Counted from the first letter of the stretch, positions 15,403 to 24,819 are shown. The stretch is 45,700 nucleotides of DNA from Nitrosovibrio sp. Nv4 (GCA_945906765.1 CAMDRF010000011.1:1-45700), one strand, 5' to 3'. Numbers and translations: made by a program. The notes: generated by a model not told the origin, from the letters alone.

Positions 15403-15591
15403 ACCTGCCTCCTGTCCTGTGTTATGCGTCCGGCCCCTTGCACCATCCTCGCACTATTTCGGGGCTGTTATGAGGAATCTGTCACAAGTTACTCGTCTTT
15501 TACTCATTGATCAATAGTGAAAAACGGCCCAACCGAAAATAATTCTTACCTGGCAAGATGCAGTTAATAGCCATTCATCATGCACGGTTTT
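15403..15591. promoter_or_regulatory. Upstream region of the formate dehydrogenase operon
   Basis: This 189-nt region lies between the chaperone gene stop and the first FDH gene, both minus strand. It is AT-rich from 15470 to 15591. The clearest element is the perfect 10-bp palindrome ATTGATCAAT at 15506-15515, flanked by T-rich and A-rich tracts, about 90 nt upstream of the first start. It resembles an FNR/Anr half-site pair but lacks the usual 4-nt gap. I see no convincing -35/-10 pair, no sigma-54 site and no T-tailed terminator. Confidence 0.35.
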
Positions 15592-16209
15592 TCACAGCAT
15601 TCCGAAAGCCTCGCGCTCAATCTCAAAAAATGCGCGCGTGAATCCGGCGACACGACGGTAAAAAACGGCTTTGGGTGAAGCGCTTACCGCATCGCAAAAC
15701 GCCATTCCGCCGCGATGGATGAAGTGCTCGAAGAAGTTTTTCTGTTCCTCATCGGTGCGATGTTGCACCGCAATAGCAAAACGCATGGTTTCGCAGACCC
15801 CGGCAATGTGATCTTCCGGCTCGTTCACGCTGTCGCGCCGCGCCATTCCCCAGCGGATCAACTGCTGGCGCAATTCGACCAGCGGATTGTCGGTCGCGTA
15901 TTTGATGGTGTAGTGCGTGAGGTAGGGCGTCACCTCCGCCCTGCCGGTGCCGATGAACAGCTCTGTGTGCTCGTTTACCAGCGTCACGGGAAACACTGTG
16001 CGGCAGGCTTCCGCCATGTCGTGCCAGGCGGCGGCGAGCGCCCCGCTCGCCGCGCTGCCGGGTTCGAAAACCTTTGTATGCAACAACTCGCCGATCAACT
16101 GCTCGTCCGGGGGCGCGTAGAACAGCCGCGCGATCAGGCCGTAGAAGGCCGCCCGCGCCTCGTCCTCGGGCTGCAGTCCGGGTTCCGCCGCCTGCGCCGT
16201 TCCGGTCAC
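15592..16209 (-). CDS. TorD/DmsD-family chaperone for formate dehydrogenase
   Basis: A 205-residue helical protein of the TorD-like molybdoenzyme chaperone family. Signatures are ARAAFYGLIARLFYAPPDEQLI near the N-terminus, LVNEHTELFIG and EPEDHIAGVCETMRFAI, the last being the characteristic E-P-x-D-H motif. Such proteins bind the apo-enzyme signal peptide and help insert the cofactor before Tat export. The start is taken as GTG 16209, in a GTGA overlap with the upstream polyferredoxin stop; a GTG 75 nt further upstream is possible but would overlap more. The likely client is FdoG, encoded just downstream. Confidence 0.87.
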   Translation of the reverse strand: MTGTAQAAEPGLQPEDEARAAFYGLIARLFYAPPDEQLIGELLHTKVFEPGSAASGALAAAWHDMAEACRTVFPVTLVNEHTELFIGTGRAEVTPYLTHYTIKYATDNPLVELRQQLIRWGMARRDSVNEPEDHIAGVCETMRFAIAVQHRTDEEQKNFFEHFIHRGGMAFCDAVSASPKAVFYRRVAGFTRAFFEIEREAFGML

Positions 16210-18326
16210 TTGCGACCCGTGTAATCGAAGATCGAAGGTTCGTCCTTCGAACTCGCCATGTCGATCACGCGGCAGTCGCCGCACATCTGCAGGCGCTTGA
16301 GCGCGCCGCCGGCAGCGAACATCGAGTGCGTGCCCAGCTTGCCTACCATGTTATCGACCATGCGCTTGGTGCCGAAGGGCTTGGCGCAGCGGATGCAGTT
16401 GAACGGCTCGGCTTCGTTCAGAACGACCGCCTCTTTTGCCTGCGCGCCGAACAGCAGCCTCGGCACCAGACGAATCGCGTCCTCGGGACAGGTCGTGGCG
16501 CACAGGCCGCATTGCACGCAGTTGCGCTCGATGAAGCGCAGTTGCGGCGCCTCAGGCGAATCCAGCAGCGCCGCTTCCGGGCAGGCGCCGATGCAGGCCT
16601 TGCACAAGGTGCAGGTCTCCTTGTTGACGGTCAAAGCGCCGAACGGCGCCCCCGCGGGAAACCCTATTGCCTGAATTTTGCTTTTCGATTCCTTGAGTAG
16701 AAAATCAAAAATAAAGTCCAGCGAAGTGCGCTTTTCCGGGGAAAGGTTGAACGTCGCGGGCCTGGCAACGCTGCTGGCGGGCGCGAGAACCCAGAGGTTC
16801 TGTTCAAGATTGCCGCTCTCGATCACGCCGAAGTGCTCCCCCGCGTAGCCAAGTCCCTCGAGGATCGCGGCGGCGAACGACATTTGTTCCTTCAGGGCCG
16901 CGATGTATCCATCGGCTTCACGCCCCGTCACCAGCAAGCGCACCTGGCTCGCGCCGTAGCAGATCGCGCCGAGCAGCAGATCGATGCCGATCGAGGCCAC
17001 GTGAAAGCATTCGAACGGGATCACGCGCGCCGGCAGCCCGCGGCCGGCGCCCTTGCGGCCGAGCCCGCGTTCGCCGAACCCCGCGCGCCGGCCAAGCGCC
17101 TGGACGAGCTTGCGGCCCGACTCGATGTCGTGAACGAGCAGGCACGCATCGCGGCCGCCCGCCTCGCGGTACGTCGAGAGCAGGGTCTTCAGCCGCATGC
17201 CCAGATCGGGCACCCGCGGATAGGCGTACGTCATCGCTCCCGACGGGCACACGGTCGCACAGCCGCCGCATCCAGCGCAAAGATGTGGCTCCACCCTGAC
17301 GTAATCGCCGTCGGCATGGATCGCCCCGGTCGAGCACACGTCCAGGCATTTCGTGCAGCCGATCTTGCCCGAGCGGCTGTGCGCGCAAATGCGCTCGCGG
17401 TACTGGGTGAAGCGCGGCTTCTCGAACTCGCCCACCAGGGCTTCGAGCTTGCGCACCGCGAGCGCCTGCGCGAGCGGATCGGCGCCCGGGGCGGCGTAAC
17501 CCTGCGGCAAATCATGCAATCGAATGAGCGGCTCTCTCGACAGATCGAGCACCAGGTCGAAGCGCTCCGTGCGCGCGGTGGCCGTGCGCGAGAAATCCAC
17601 CGCGCCGATCGCGCCGCAGGCCTTCACGCATTCGCGGTGCCCCTTGCACTTGTCGAGGTTGATCTGGTAGGTGAAATCAATTGCGTTCTCGGGGCAGGCG
17701 CGCACGCAGGCGTTGCAGCGCGTGCAGATGTCCAGGTCAATCGGGTTTTCCTGCTGCCACTCGACCTCGAAGGCGCCGAGCCAGCCCGAGAGCTTCGTCA
17801 CGCGCCCGGACCAGACCGGATATTTGCGCTCAGGGGGCAGCTCGCCCGCTTGGGCGCGCGTCATCAGCACGCGCACCTCGAGCTCGCCCGAGAGCCGCTC
17901 GGCCCAGTCGATCGCTGCCTCCGACGGCCCGATAATGAGGAGTTGCCCGCCCGACTTGTAAGTGACCTCCGGCACCGGCTCGGGCTCCGGCAGCGCCGCC
18001 GCGGCGAGCAAGGCCGCGATCTTGGGCCCGGCGTCCTTGCCCTCGGACGACCAGCCGGCGGCTTCGCGGATATTGAGGAAGGAAATCCTTGCCTGCGACT
18101 GCGCCGCCGACGCGAGCTCGGCAAACAGCGGCGCCTCCTGCGTGCAGGCCACGATCACGTCCGGATCGGCGAGCGCCGACTGGAACGCGCCCGCCTCCTT
18201 GCGGCACAGCTCACGGTGCACGGTGAGCGGCTGCTTCGTCTTCAGCGCCTCGGCGAGGCGTCTCGGATCGAGCGCAATGGTGCCGTTGCAGGAACAAAGC
18301 TTAAGCGTCTTGCTTTCCAGGGACAT
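16206..18326 (-). CDS. Large multi-4Fe-4S polyferredoxin of the FDH locus
   Basis: A 706-residue cytoplasmic protein with no membrane segments. Cys motifs in order: CSCNGT (N-terminal), CTRCNACVRACP, CKGHRECVKAC, CAHSRSGKIGCTKCLDVC, CAGCGGCATVCP, CTLCKACIGACP, CVQCGLCATTCP, and a terminal CIRC/CGDC pair. It could hold six or more 4Fe-4S clusters. Proteins like this occur with DUF3305/DUF3306 beside formate dehydrogenases in Betaproteobacteria. The function is unproven; electron transfer or enzyme maturation are both possible. The ATG 18326 start overlaps the DUF3306 gene by 26 nt. An AT-rich codon stretch lies at 16672-16735. Confidence 0.85.
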   Translation of the reverse strand: MSLESKTLKLCSCNGTIALDPRRLAEALKTKQPLTVHRELCRKEAGAFQSALADPDVIVACTQEAPLFAELASAAQSQARISFLNIREAAGWSSEGKDAGPKIAALLAAAALPEPEPVPEVTYKSGGQLLIIGPSEAAIDWAERLSGELEVRVLMTRAQAGELPPERKYPVWSGRVTKLSGWLGAFEVEWQQENPIDLDICTRCNACVRACPENAIDFTYQINLDKCKGHRECVKACGAIGAVDFSRTATARTERFDLVLDLSREPLIRLHDLPQGYAAPGADPLAQALAVRKLEALVGEFEKPRFTQYRERICAHSRSGKIGCTKCLDVCSTGAIHADGDYVRVEPHLCAGCGGCATVCPSGAMTYAYPRVPDLGMRLKTLLSTYREAGGRDACLLVHDIESGRKLVQALGRRAGFGERGLGRKGAGRGLPARVIPFECFHVASIGIDLLLGAICYGASQVRLLVTGREADGYIAALKEQMSFAAAILEGLGYAGEHFGVIESGNLEQNLWVLAPASSVARPATFNLSPEKRTSLDFIFDFLLKESKSKIQAIGFPAGAPFGALTVNKETCTLCKACIGACPEAALLDSPEAPQLRFIERNCVQCGLCATTCPEDAIRLVPRLLFGAQAKEAVVLNEAEPFNCIRCAKPFGTKRMVDNMVGKLGTHSMFAAGGALKRLQMCGDCRVIDMASSKDEPSIFDYTGRK

Positions 18327-18768
18327 TCTTGGCATCCAGTGGCGGCACTTCGGCCTGCGGGGTTTCGGGCGACGATGGCTGCGCCTCTTGCGCGGCCTGT
18401 GCCGCCTGCGGCGGCTCCTCGAACAGCAGCTGCTTCGCGTGGTTGAGCGTCTTGAGCATCTCCATCGGGATCGGTTCGCCGACGGTCCAGTCCTCGGAAT
18501 AGGCTTCGAAGGGGTCGGGAATGTTGTAGTGCGCATCGGTAAAGAGTTTCTTGAGCGCGGCGCGGCGCGTTTCGCCGTCCACCTTCGGGTTCATGAACGG
18601 CACGAAGTCCGAATCCGGATTGAGCTCTTCTATGGGTGGCAGCGCGACGGCGGGCTCGTCCTTCTGCGCCCTATCCAACGATGGCGGCAGCGGCTCCGGC
18701 GGCTCCTCGGCCTGCTCGAGCTTGCGCCGGGACCAGCGCTCCAGGAACACTTCCTTGTCCTGCGTCAT
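18301..18768 (-). CDS. DUF3306 protein
   Basis: 155 residues: an N-terminal basic helix (EVFLERWSRRKLEQAEE) typical of DUF3306, a central conserved stretch (FVPFMNPKVDGETRRAALKKLFTDAHYN, then DPFEAYSEDWT), and a low-complexity Pro/Ala/Gln tail. The function is unknown; the family travels with DUF3305 and formate dehydrogenase genes. It is coupled to DUF3305 by a 4-nt overlap at 18765-18768 and overlaps the polyferredoxin start. Confidence 0.85.
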   Translation of the reverse strand: MTQDKEVFLERWSRRKLEQAEEPPEPLPPSLDRAQKDEPAVALPPIEELNPDSDFVPFMNPKVDGETRRAALKKLFTDAHYNIPDPFEAYSEDWTVGEPIPMEMLKTLNHAKQLLFEEPPQAAQAAQEAQPSSPETPQAEVPPLDAKNVPGKQDA

Positions 18769-19244
18769 CTTTCCACCCGGTCCTTCGGATGGACGAAGGA
18801 ACGCGGCTTGATGCGCTTCTTCGGCTCAGGCCGGTAATTTTTTTCCACGTACTCGCCGACCCAGGCGAAGATTGCCGGCGGCATCGTCACGCTGTCCACC
18901 GAGTTCCCGCCATCCAGCCAGCGCCCGCCTTCGTCATAGCTGGCGGTCACCTGCAATGGTACGGCGCTTTGATTTTCCTCGTCCATGCGCCAAAGGACGA
19001 AGATCCTCGGCGAACCCGAAGACACATTCAGGTAGTAACCCTCCGTCTCGTCGCGGTGTATCGTCAGTTCGAATCCCGGATGCAGCCACTGCGCGGCATC
19101 GGGCTGCTCCACCAGGAGACGCCGCTCTCCTGCCGGCTCGTCGGATTCCAGCACCGCCCAGGGCTCCCAGGCAACGCTCTGCCACCGATTGCCGGTGGTG
19201 CGGCGCTGCATGATCACGGCGAGCGTTTTCTTCGGTTTTTCCAT
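18765..19244 (-). CDS. DUF3305 protein
   Basis: 159 residues beginning MEKPKKTLAVIMQRR, with the conserved NRWQSVAWEPWAVL and a C-terminal basic tail. It matches DUF3305, a family with no known activity that is consistently encoded next to DUF3306 and formate dehydrogenase genes. ATG 19244 is preferred because conservation begins there. It is the first gene of the minus-strand group running through the polyferredoxin and chaperone, and it diverges from moaA. Confidence 0.85.
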   Translation of the reverse strand: MEKPKKTLAVIMQRRTTGNRWQSVAWEPWAVLESDEPAGERRLLVEQPDAAQWLHPGFELTIHRDETEGYYLNVSSGSPRIFVLWRMDEENQSAVPLQVTASYDEGGRWLDGGNSVDSVTMPPAIFAWVGEYVEKNYRPEPKKRIKPRSFVHPKDRVER

Positions 19245-19334
19245 GTGTAAGAGGCGCTTCCGGCGCATCTTCCGGCGTTGGGCGAACTATACTGTTATAT
19301 CATCATCGCAGCAGTCTGAAGCACCAATAAACCT
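19245..19334. promoter_or_regulatory. Divergent DUF3305 / moaA promoter region
   Basis: This 90-nt gap contains ACTATACT at 19286-19293, which gives TATACT on the plus strand (toward moaA) and TATAGT on the minus strand (toward DUF3305). Each lies 41 nt from its start codon. Overlapping -10 boxes of this kind would let the two operons compete or be co-regulated. No strong -35 is seen for either. A TTATAT word follows, but a full ModE palindrome is not present. Confidence 0.35.
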
Positions 19335-20436
<1,102 letters not shown>

Positions 20437-20444
<8 letters not shown>

Positions 20445-21276
20445 GACTTACCGACCACAACTTACCAACGCCGCCCGCCCCGCGACCTACGAGGTCGAAG
20501 CGTTCAACGAGCGTGGCGAGATGGTGCCGACCTCGATCGCAGGCGAGCATCCGCTGACGCTGTACCTCGACAAGCGCGAACTGGTCACCCTGATGACGCT
20601 TGGCCACGCGCCGGAGGCACTGGCAATCGGCTTCCTGCGCAACCAGCGCCTCGTCGCGGCGCTCGAAGACATCAAGGCGGTGCAGGTGGACTGGGAAACG
20701 CAGTCCGTGGCCGTCACGACGAACAGAAAATCCGACATCGCGAAAAAAACCCGCAAAAAAACCGTTACCACCGGCTGCGGCCAGGGCACGGTTTACGGCG
20801 ACCTCATGGAGGAGATCGACAGCATCAAGCTTCGCGACGATGTAACGCTCGCCGATGCGGACCTCTACGTGCTGCTCGAGAAGGTGCGCAGGCACGAGAC
20901 CATCTACAAGCAGGCGGGTGCCGTGCATGGTTGCGCGCTCGCTGCGCGCGACGGCGAAATCCTGATGTTTGTCGAGGACGTCGGCCGCCACAACGCGGTC
21001 GACGCGATCGCCGGCTTCATGTGGCTCGATGGAATAGACGGCTCCGACAAACTGTTCTACACCACTGGCCGCCTGACCTCGGAGATGGTGATCAAGTGCG
21101 CGCAGATGGGCATTCCGTTCCTCGTCTCGCGCTCCGGCCTCACCAAGATGGGGCACGACATCGCGCAGCAAGTCGGCCTGACAATGATCGGCCGTGCGAG
21201 CGGGCGGCACTACCTGGCGTTCACCGGCAAGCACCGGCTGAAGCACACTGCGCCGCAGCCCACCGCGGTTGCGTGA
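20437..21276 (+). CDS. fdhD: Formate dehydrogenase sulfurtransferase FdhD
   Basis: 279 residues. FdhD passes sulfur from a cysteine desulfurase to the Mo/W-bis-MGD cofactor, which activates formate dehydrogenase. Recognisable segments are [43 protein letters not shown] and SRSGLTKMG. The catalytic loop reads [11 protein letters not shown] (C114), so the CxxC of E. coli FdhD is CxxG here. Start GTG 20437 overlaps the moaA end by eight bases. Two A7 runs, each followed by CC, lie at 20743-20749 and 20755-20761. Confidence 0.93.
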
Positions 21277-21316
21277 GAGGTTTTACTTGAGTCAGTAGTT
21301 AGTTTAGTATTAGTCC

Positions 21317-21565
21317 ATGAAAAAGCTCAACATTCACGAGGCCAAAACCCACCTCTCGGCCATCCTCACAAAATTGAAACCCGGAGACAAGATTCTGATT
21401 TGCCGTAGAAATACACCCATCGCGGAGCTTAGAGCTCTGCCTACGGTACCCCGCAAACCCAGGCCTTTTGGGCTGGATTCAGGGAGATTGAAAGTACCGC
21501 CCAGCTTCTTCGAGTCGCTGCCTGAGGATGTTCTGAATCTATTCGAGGGCAAGCCGGAGCGATGA
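21317..21565 (+). CDS. Phd/YefM-family antitoxin
   Basis: 82 residues with the Phd/YefM N-terminal dimerisation and DNA-binding fold (MKKLNIHEAKTHLSAILTKLKPGDKILICRRNTPIAEL) and a C-terminal tail that would wrap the toxin. Such antitoxins also repress their own promoter. The ATG is 40 nt after fdhD. A repeated TTAG-type stretch lies between (21297-21312), a possible operator. Its ATGA overlaps the PIN toxin start, the classic TA arrangement. Confidence 0.88.
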   Translation: MKKLNIHEAKTHLSAILTKLKPGDKILICRRNTPIAELRALPTVPRKPRPFGLDSGRLKVPPSFFESLPEDVLNLFEGKPER

Positions 21566-21948
21566 GACTTCTGCTCGACACCTGCGCCTTCCTCTGGATT
21601 GTTGCGGGTTCGGGCAAGATGTCAGCGCGCGCGCGAGTGGCCTGCGCGGATCCGGATAACGAGTTGTTCCTGAGTGCGGTATCGGCATGGGAAATCGCGC
21701 TAAAGAATTCCGCGGGCAAACTGCCGCTCCCCGAACCACCCGTTCGATACGTTCCCTCTGAGCGAATCCGCCATGGCATAGAGCCACTACCCCTGGATGA
21801 GGAAGCCACTCTGCATCTGTCGAAGTTGCCCGCGCTGCACCGGGATCCCTTTGACCGCATGCTGATCTGCCAGGCAATCGCACATGGACTGGAAATCGTG
21901 ACCCCCGATCCCGCCATCGCACAGTACCCGGTGCGTACGCTCTGGTAA
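21562..21948 (+). CDS. vapC: PIN-domain toxin (VapC-like ribonuclease)
   Basis: A 128-residue PIN domain with the acidic metal site visible: D6 in LLLDTCAFLW, E44 in SAWEIALK, and the later aspartates in RDPFDRMLICQA and TPDPAIAQY. PIN toxins cleave RNA, often tRNA, when their antitoxin is degraded. The two-gene module stands alone between fdhD and an acyl-CoA dehydrogenase-like gene. That position is unlikely to be functional for formate metabolism and suggests an inserted module. Confidence 0.9.
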   Translation: MRLLLDTCAFLWIVAGSGKMSARARVACADPDNELFLSAVSAWEIALKNSAGKLPLPEPPVRYVPSERIRHGIEPLPLDEEATLHLSKLPALHRDPFDRMLICQAIAHGLEIVTPDPAIAQYPVRTLW

Positions 21949-21961
21949 ACGCCTCGGCGCG

Positions 21962-22894
21962 GTGTTAGGCACGCTCCTCACCTCCTCGGCGCAGGCCAAG
22001 ACTTGTGAAACCGTCAGTGAGTGGTGGCCGCGCCATCGCTCGCTGGCCGCCGGGCATCCAGCAACCGTTCACCAGGCGATCATCGGCGGCTTTTTTGCGG
22101 ACCGGGTCGGCTGGGCATTTGCCTCAGGCTACCAGGCCGCGCTGCACGCGCTCTTCCCGGATGCGCCGGACGAGCGCATCTGCGCTCTGTGCGTCACTGA
22201 AGCCGGCGGCAACAGTCCGAAGGCGATCAAGAGCAGCCTGCAAAAGGAGGGCGAACGCTGGCTGCTGAACGGCGCCAAGCGCTGGACTACGCTGGGGCCC
22301 GACGGCGCGCTGTTCTTCGTCGCCGCGCGTGACGAAACCACGTCCGGAGAACGACCGGCGATCAAGATCGTCAAGGTTTGGTCTGGTTCCGCGGGATTGA
22401 ATATCCAAGCCATGCCGCAGACCAAGTTTGTACCTGAAGTCCCCCACGCACAGCTTCAATTCGAGAATTTGATACTCAAAGAAACGGAAATACTGCCAGG
22501 CGACGGCTACGACCAGTACGTCAAGCCGTTCCGCACCGTGGAAGACGTCCACATCAACGCGGCGATCCTCGCCTACCTCGTGCGCGAAGCCAGGCGGCTG
22601 GACTGGCCGGCGCAATGGATCGAGAAAACGTTTTCTCTGCTGATTGTTTTTCAGGAACTTTCAAAAGAAGATCCGTCGGCGCCGGAAACCCATATCGCCC
22701 TCGCCGGCGCGCTCGCCATCGGCGCCGGGCTGACCGCCGAGGCCGACGGACTCTGGGACAGGACGCCTGCCGATCCGGCGGCAGCGCGCTGGAAGCGCGA
22801 CCGCGCCTTGTTCGGCGTCGCCGCGCAGGCGCGCGCAGCGCGTACCGAGCGCGCGTGGCAAGGTCTTGCACGTGGTGCAATCGGCGCCCAGTAG
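21962..22894 (+). CDS. Acyl-CoA dehydrogenase-like flavoprotein, short N-terminus
   Basis: 310 residues. The middle shows the acyl-CoA dehydrogenase FAD/substrate signature in altered form: LCVTEAGGNSPKAIKSS, then EGERWLLNGAKRWTTLGPDG. The usual N-terminal helical domain is cut to about 60 residues and the C-terminal domain is also small. No confident catalytic Glu was identified. It may be a divergent family member with another role. The start is GTG 21962, 13 nt after the toxin gene, with no strong ribosome site. Codon use is AT-rich around 22372-22500 and 22625-22675. Confidence 0.7.
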   Translation: MLGTLLTSSAQAKTCETVSEWWPRHRSLAAGHPATVHQAIIGGFFADRVGWAFASGYQAALHALFPDAPDERICALCVTEAGGNSPKAIKSSLQKEGERWLLNGAKRWTTLGPDGALFFVAARDETTSGERPAIKIVKVWSGSAGLNIQAMPQTKFVPEVPHAQLQFENLILKETEILPGDGYDQYVKPFRTVEDVHINAAILAYLVREARRLDWPAQWIEKTFSLLIVFQELSKEDPSAPETHIALAGALAIGAGLTAEADGLWDRTPADPAAARWKRDRALFGVAAQARAARTERAWQGLARGAIGAQ

Positions 22895-22918
22895 CTGCTA
22901 ACCCTGCAGTCGCAGCTA
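22892..22918. terminator. Inverted repeat spanning two convergent stop codons
   Basis: TAGCTGC at 22892-22898 and GCAGCTA at 22912-22918 form a perfect 7-bp stem with a 13-nt loop. Each arm contains the TAG stop of one of the convergent genes. It could act as a weak bidirectional terminator, but no U-tract follows on either side. Confidence 0.3.
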
Positions 22919-24151
22919 TCCTGCCTGCGCGGCAAGCTTTTCCCTGTTGGCGGTGAGCTCGGCCCGCGAGGGGAAGAAGAACGAGGACACGGACACGCCG
23001 CAAGCCAGCACCGCGAGCACCAGGAACACGTTGGCGAAGCCGCCTTCGGTGCGGTGCAAGGTCGAAATCATCGGCACCGCGACCGCCGCCACCCCAAGTG
23101 AGACGACATAGCGGATCCCGAGCACCCGCGCGCGGTATTCATCGGCGACGTAGCGGCCGACGATGGCGTCGTTCAGGGGAATCTGCCCGAACACCGCCAG
23201 CATCATCAGCAGCGCCACCCCCAGCATCGCCCAACCCTCCAGGTTGGCCGCGAGCCATAGCATCGGGATCTGCACCAGGCCCACGCCAATCATCAGGCGG
23301 CGCAGCTCCATGCGGTCGATGAGCGCGCCCATCACGACCTGCGCGAAGGCGGCCATGGTATAGACCACCGCCACCAGCGCGCCTATGCCAAGGTTGCTCT
23401 GGGTCAGCGCGGAAAGACGCTCGTCGAACACCTTCGGCATCGAGATGGTGGTCGAGTTGAAGATGATCCCGCCGAACGCGGTGGCGACCAGCATGATCGA
23501 AAAAATGCGCGCCATCATGCGCGCATCCACGTGCAACCCCAGCGATTTGGAACTCTTTTTTGCCTGTCCAGGGTCTTTTACGAGAATCAGGAAACAGATT
23601 CCAGCCAGCACACAGCAGACGCCCGGCACCCAGAACGCCGCGCGCCAGCCAAAAGCATCCACCAGCGCGCCGCTGAGCAGCGCCGCCGAAGCGAGCCCCA
23701 GGTTGCCCCACAGGCCGTTCCAGCCGAGCGCGCGGCCCATTCTCCCGGGCGCCGCCACCAGCATCGCGATGCCCACAGGGTGATAAATGGCTGCAAACGC
23801 ACCGACAAAGCACAGACCGAGGGCGATCAGCCAGGGCGTCTGCGCGAATCCGGTGACGAACAGCGACACGCCGATGCCGAAGTAGAACAGCGCCATCACC
23901 TTGTAGCGGCTCCAGTGGTCCGCCAGCCAGCCTGCGGGAATGGCAAACACGCCGAACGCGATGAAGCTGCCCAAGGCGAGCGGCAACAGTTCGGAATACG
24001 GCCGGCCCCACTCGCGCCCGATCGCCACGACCGCAGTCGGAAACACCAGCATTGCAAGGTGATCGAGCAGGTGCCCGAGATTAAGGAAAGGTGCCAGCCA
24101 GCGGTTCTGCATGTCGCGCACGATACCCGAATTAGCCGCGCCGGATGGCAT
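22916..24151 (-). CDS. MFS transporter, fosmidomycin-resistance-like
   Basis: A 411-residue major facilitator with twelve predicted helices. LNLGHLLDHLAMLVFPTAVVAI at the N-terminus and FGVFAIPAGWLADHWSRYKVM (motif A) resemble the Fsr/fosmidomycin-resistance group. The substrate is unknown. The start is uncertain: ATG 24151, a TTG at 24184 and ATG 24112 are all in frame without a strong ribosome site. It diverges from ccmA, with less than 50 nt for both promoters. An AT-rich stretch encodes VKDPGQAKKSSKS at 23545-23590. Confidence 0.82.
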   Translation of the reverse strand: MPSGAANSGIVRDMQNRWLAPFLNLGHLLDHLAMLVFPTAVVAIGREWGRPYSELLPLALGSFIAFGVFAIPAGWLADHWSRYKVMALFYFGIGVSLFVTGFAQTPWLIALGLCFVGAFAAIYHPVGIAMLVAAPGRMGRALGWNGLWGNLGLASAALLSGALVDAFGWRAAFWVPGVCCVLAGICFLILVKDPGQAKKSSKSLGLHVDARMMARIFSIMLVATAFGGIIFNSTTISMPKVFDERLSALTQSNLGIGALVAVVYTMAAFAQVVMGALIDRMELRRLMIGVGLVQIPMLWLAANLEGWAMLGVALLMMLAVFGQIPLNDAIVGRYVADEYRARVLGIRYVVSLGVAAVAVPMISTLHRTEGGFANVFLVLAVLACGVSVSSFFFPSRAELTANREKLAAQAG

Positions 24152-24198
24152 GGTTTCGCTACCGGTGTTAGCCGGGGTTCTCAAGTAAAATCAGAGAC

Positions 24199-24810
24199 AT
24201 GCTAGAGACTTCGGCGCTCGCCTGCGAACGCGGCGGGCTGCGCCTGTTCTCCGATGTCAACCTGACGCTTGCCCCAGGCGGCCTGCTGCGGGTGCGCGGC
24301 GCCAACGGCAGCGGCAAGACCACGCTGCTGCGCACGCTGGCCGGGCTGACGCGCCCGGCCGCCGGCGAGGTGCGCTGGCGCGGCAACCCGATCGGCGACG
24401 ACTACCGGAGAGAAATGTTGTTCCTCGGGCACGCCGCCGCAGTCAAGGATGAACTCACGGTTTTGGAGAATTTGGAATTTTCTTCTCGATTTTCCTGTTT
24501 GGAAATCTCTGAATCGAAAATCAAAAGCGCGCTCGAAAGTCTCGGCATTGCACGCCTCGCGGATCTACCGGCCCGGTACCTGTCGCAGGGCCAGCGCAAG
24601 CGCGCCGCCCTCGCCCGGCTCGCTCTGTCCGCGGGCGTGCCGCTCTGGCTGCTCGACGAGCCGTTCGCCGCGCTGGACGACGAGGGTATCGCGCAACTGA
24701 GGAAAATCTGCGCGGCCCATCTCGCCGGCGGCGGGATGCTGGTGCTCACCTCGCACCAGGACGTGGAGATCGCCTGCGCCGCGGCCTGGTCCGTCGAGCT
24801 GCGGGGCTGA
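24199..24810 (+). CDS. ccmA: Heme exporter ATPase CcmA
   Basis: A 203-residue ABC ATPase with Walker A GANGSGKTT, a signature loop YLSQGQRKRAALARL (the Ccm-type LSxGQ variant) and Walker B LWLLDEPFAALD. With CcmB and CcmC it releases holo-CcmE during System I cytochrome c maturation. It is the first gene of a complete ccmABCDEFGHI operon. The segment 24460-24532 changes abruptly to AT-ending codons (for example GAATTTTCTTCTCGATTTTC). Confidence 0.93.
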   Translation: MLETSALACERGGLRLFSDVNLTLAPGGLLRVRGANGSGKTTLLRTLAGLTRPAAGEVRWRGNPIGDDYRREMLFLGHAAAVKDELTVLENLEFSSRFSCLEISESKIKSALESLGIARLADLPARYLSQGQRKRAALARLALSAGVPLWLLDEPFAALDDEGIAQLRKICAAHLAGGGMLVLTSHQDVEIACAAAWSVELRG

Positions 24811-24819
24811 GCGGCGGCG

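Noticed and set aside
19281-19310. ModE box before moaA
   Set aside because: TATA-rich words are present, but the arms do not form the TCGnTATAT inverted pair. They are better explained as -10 elements.
20743-20761. Programmed -1 ribosomal frameshift on the A7 tracts in fdhD
   Set aside because: In the zero frame the tracts read AAA AAA ACC, which is not an X-XXY-YYZ heptamer. FdhD continues intact, with no useful -1 product.
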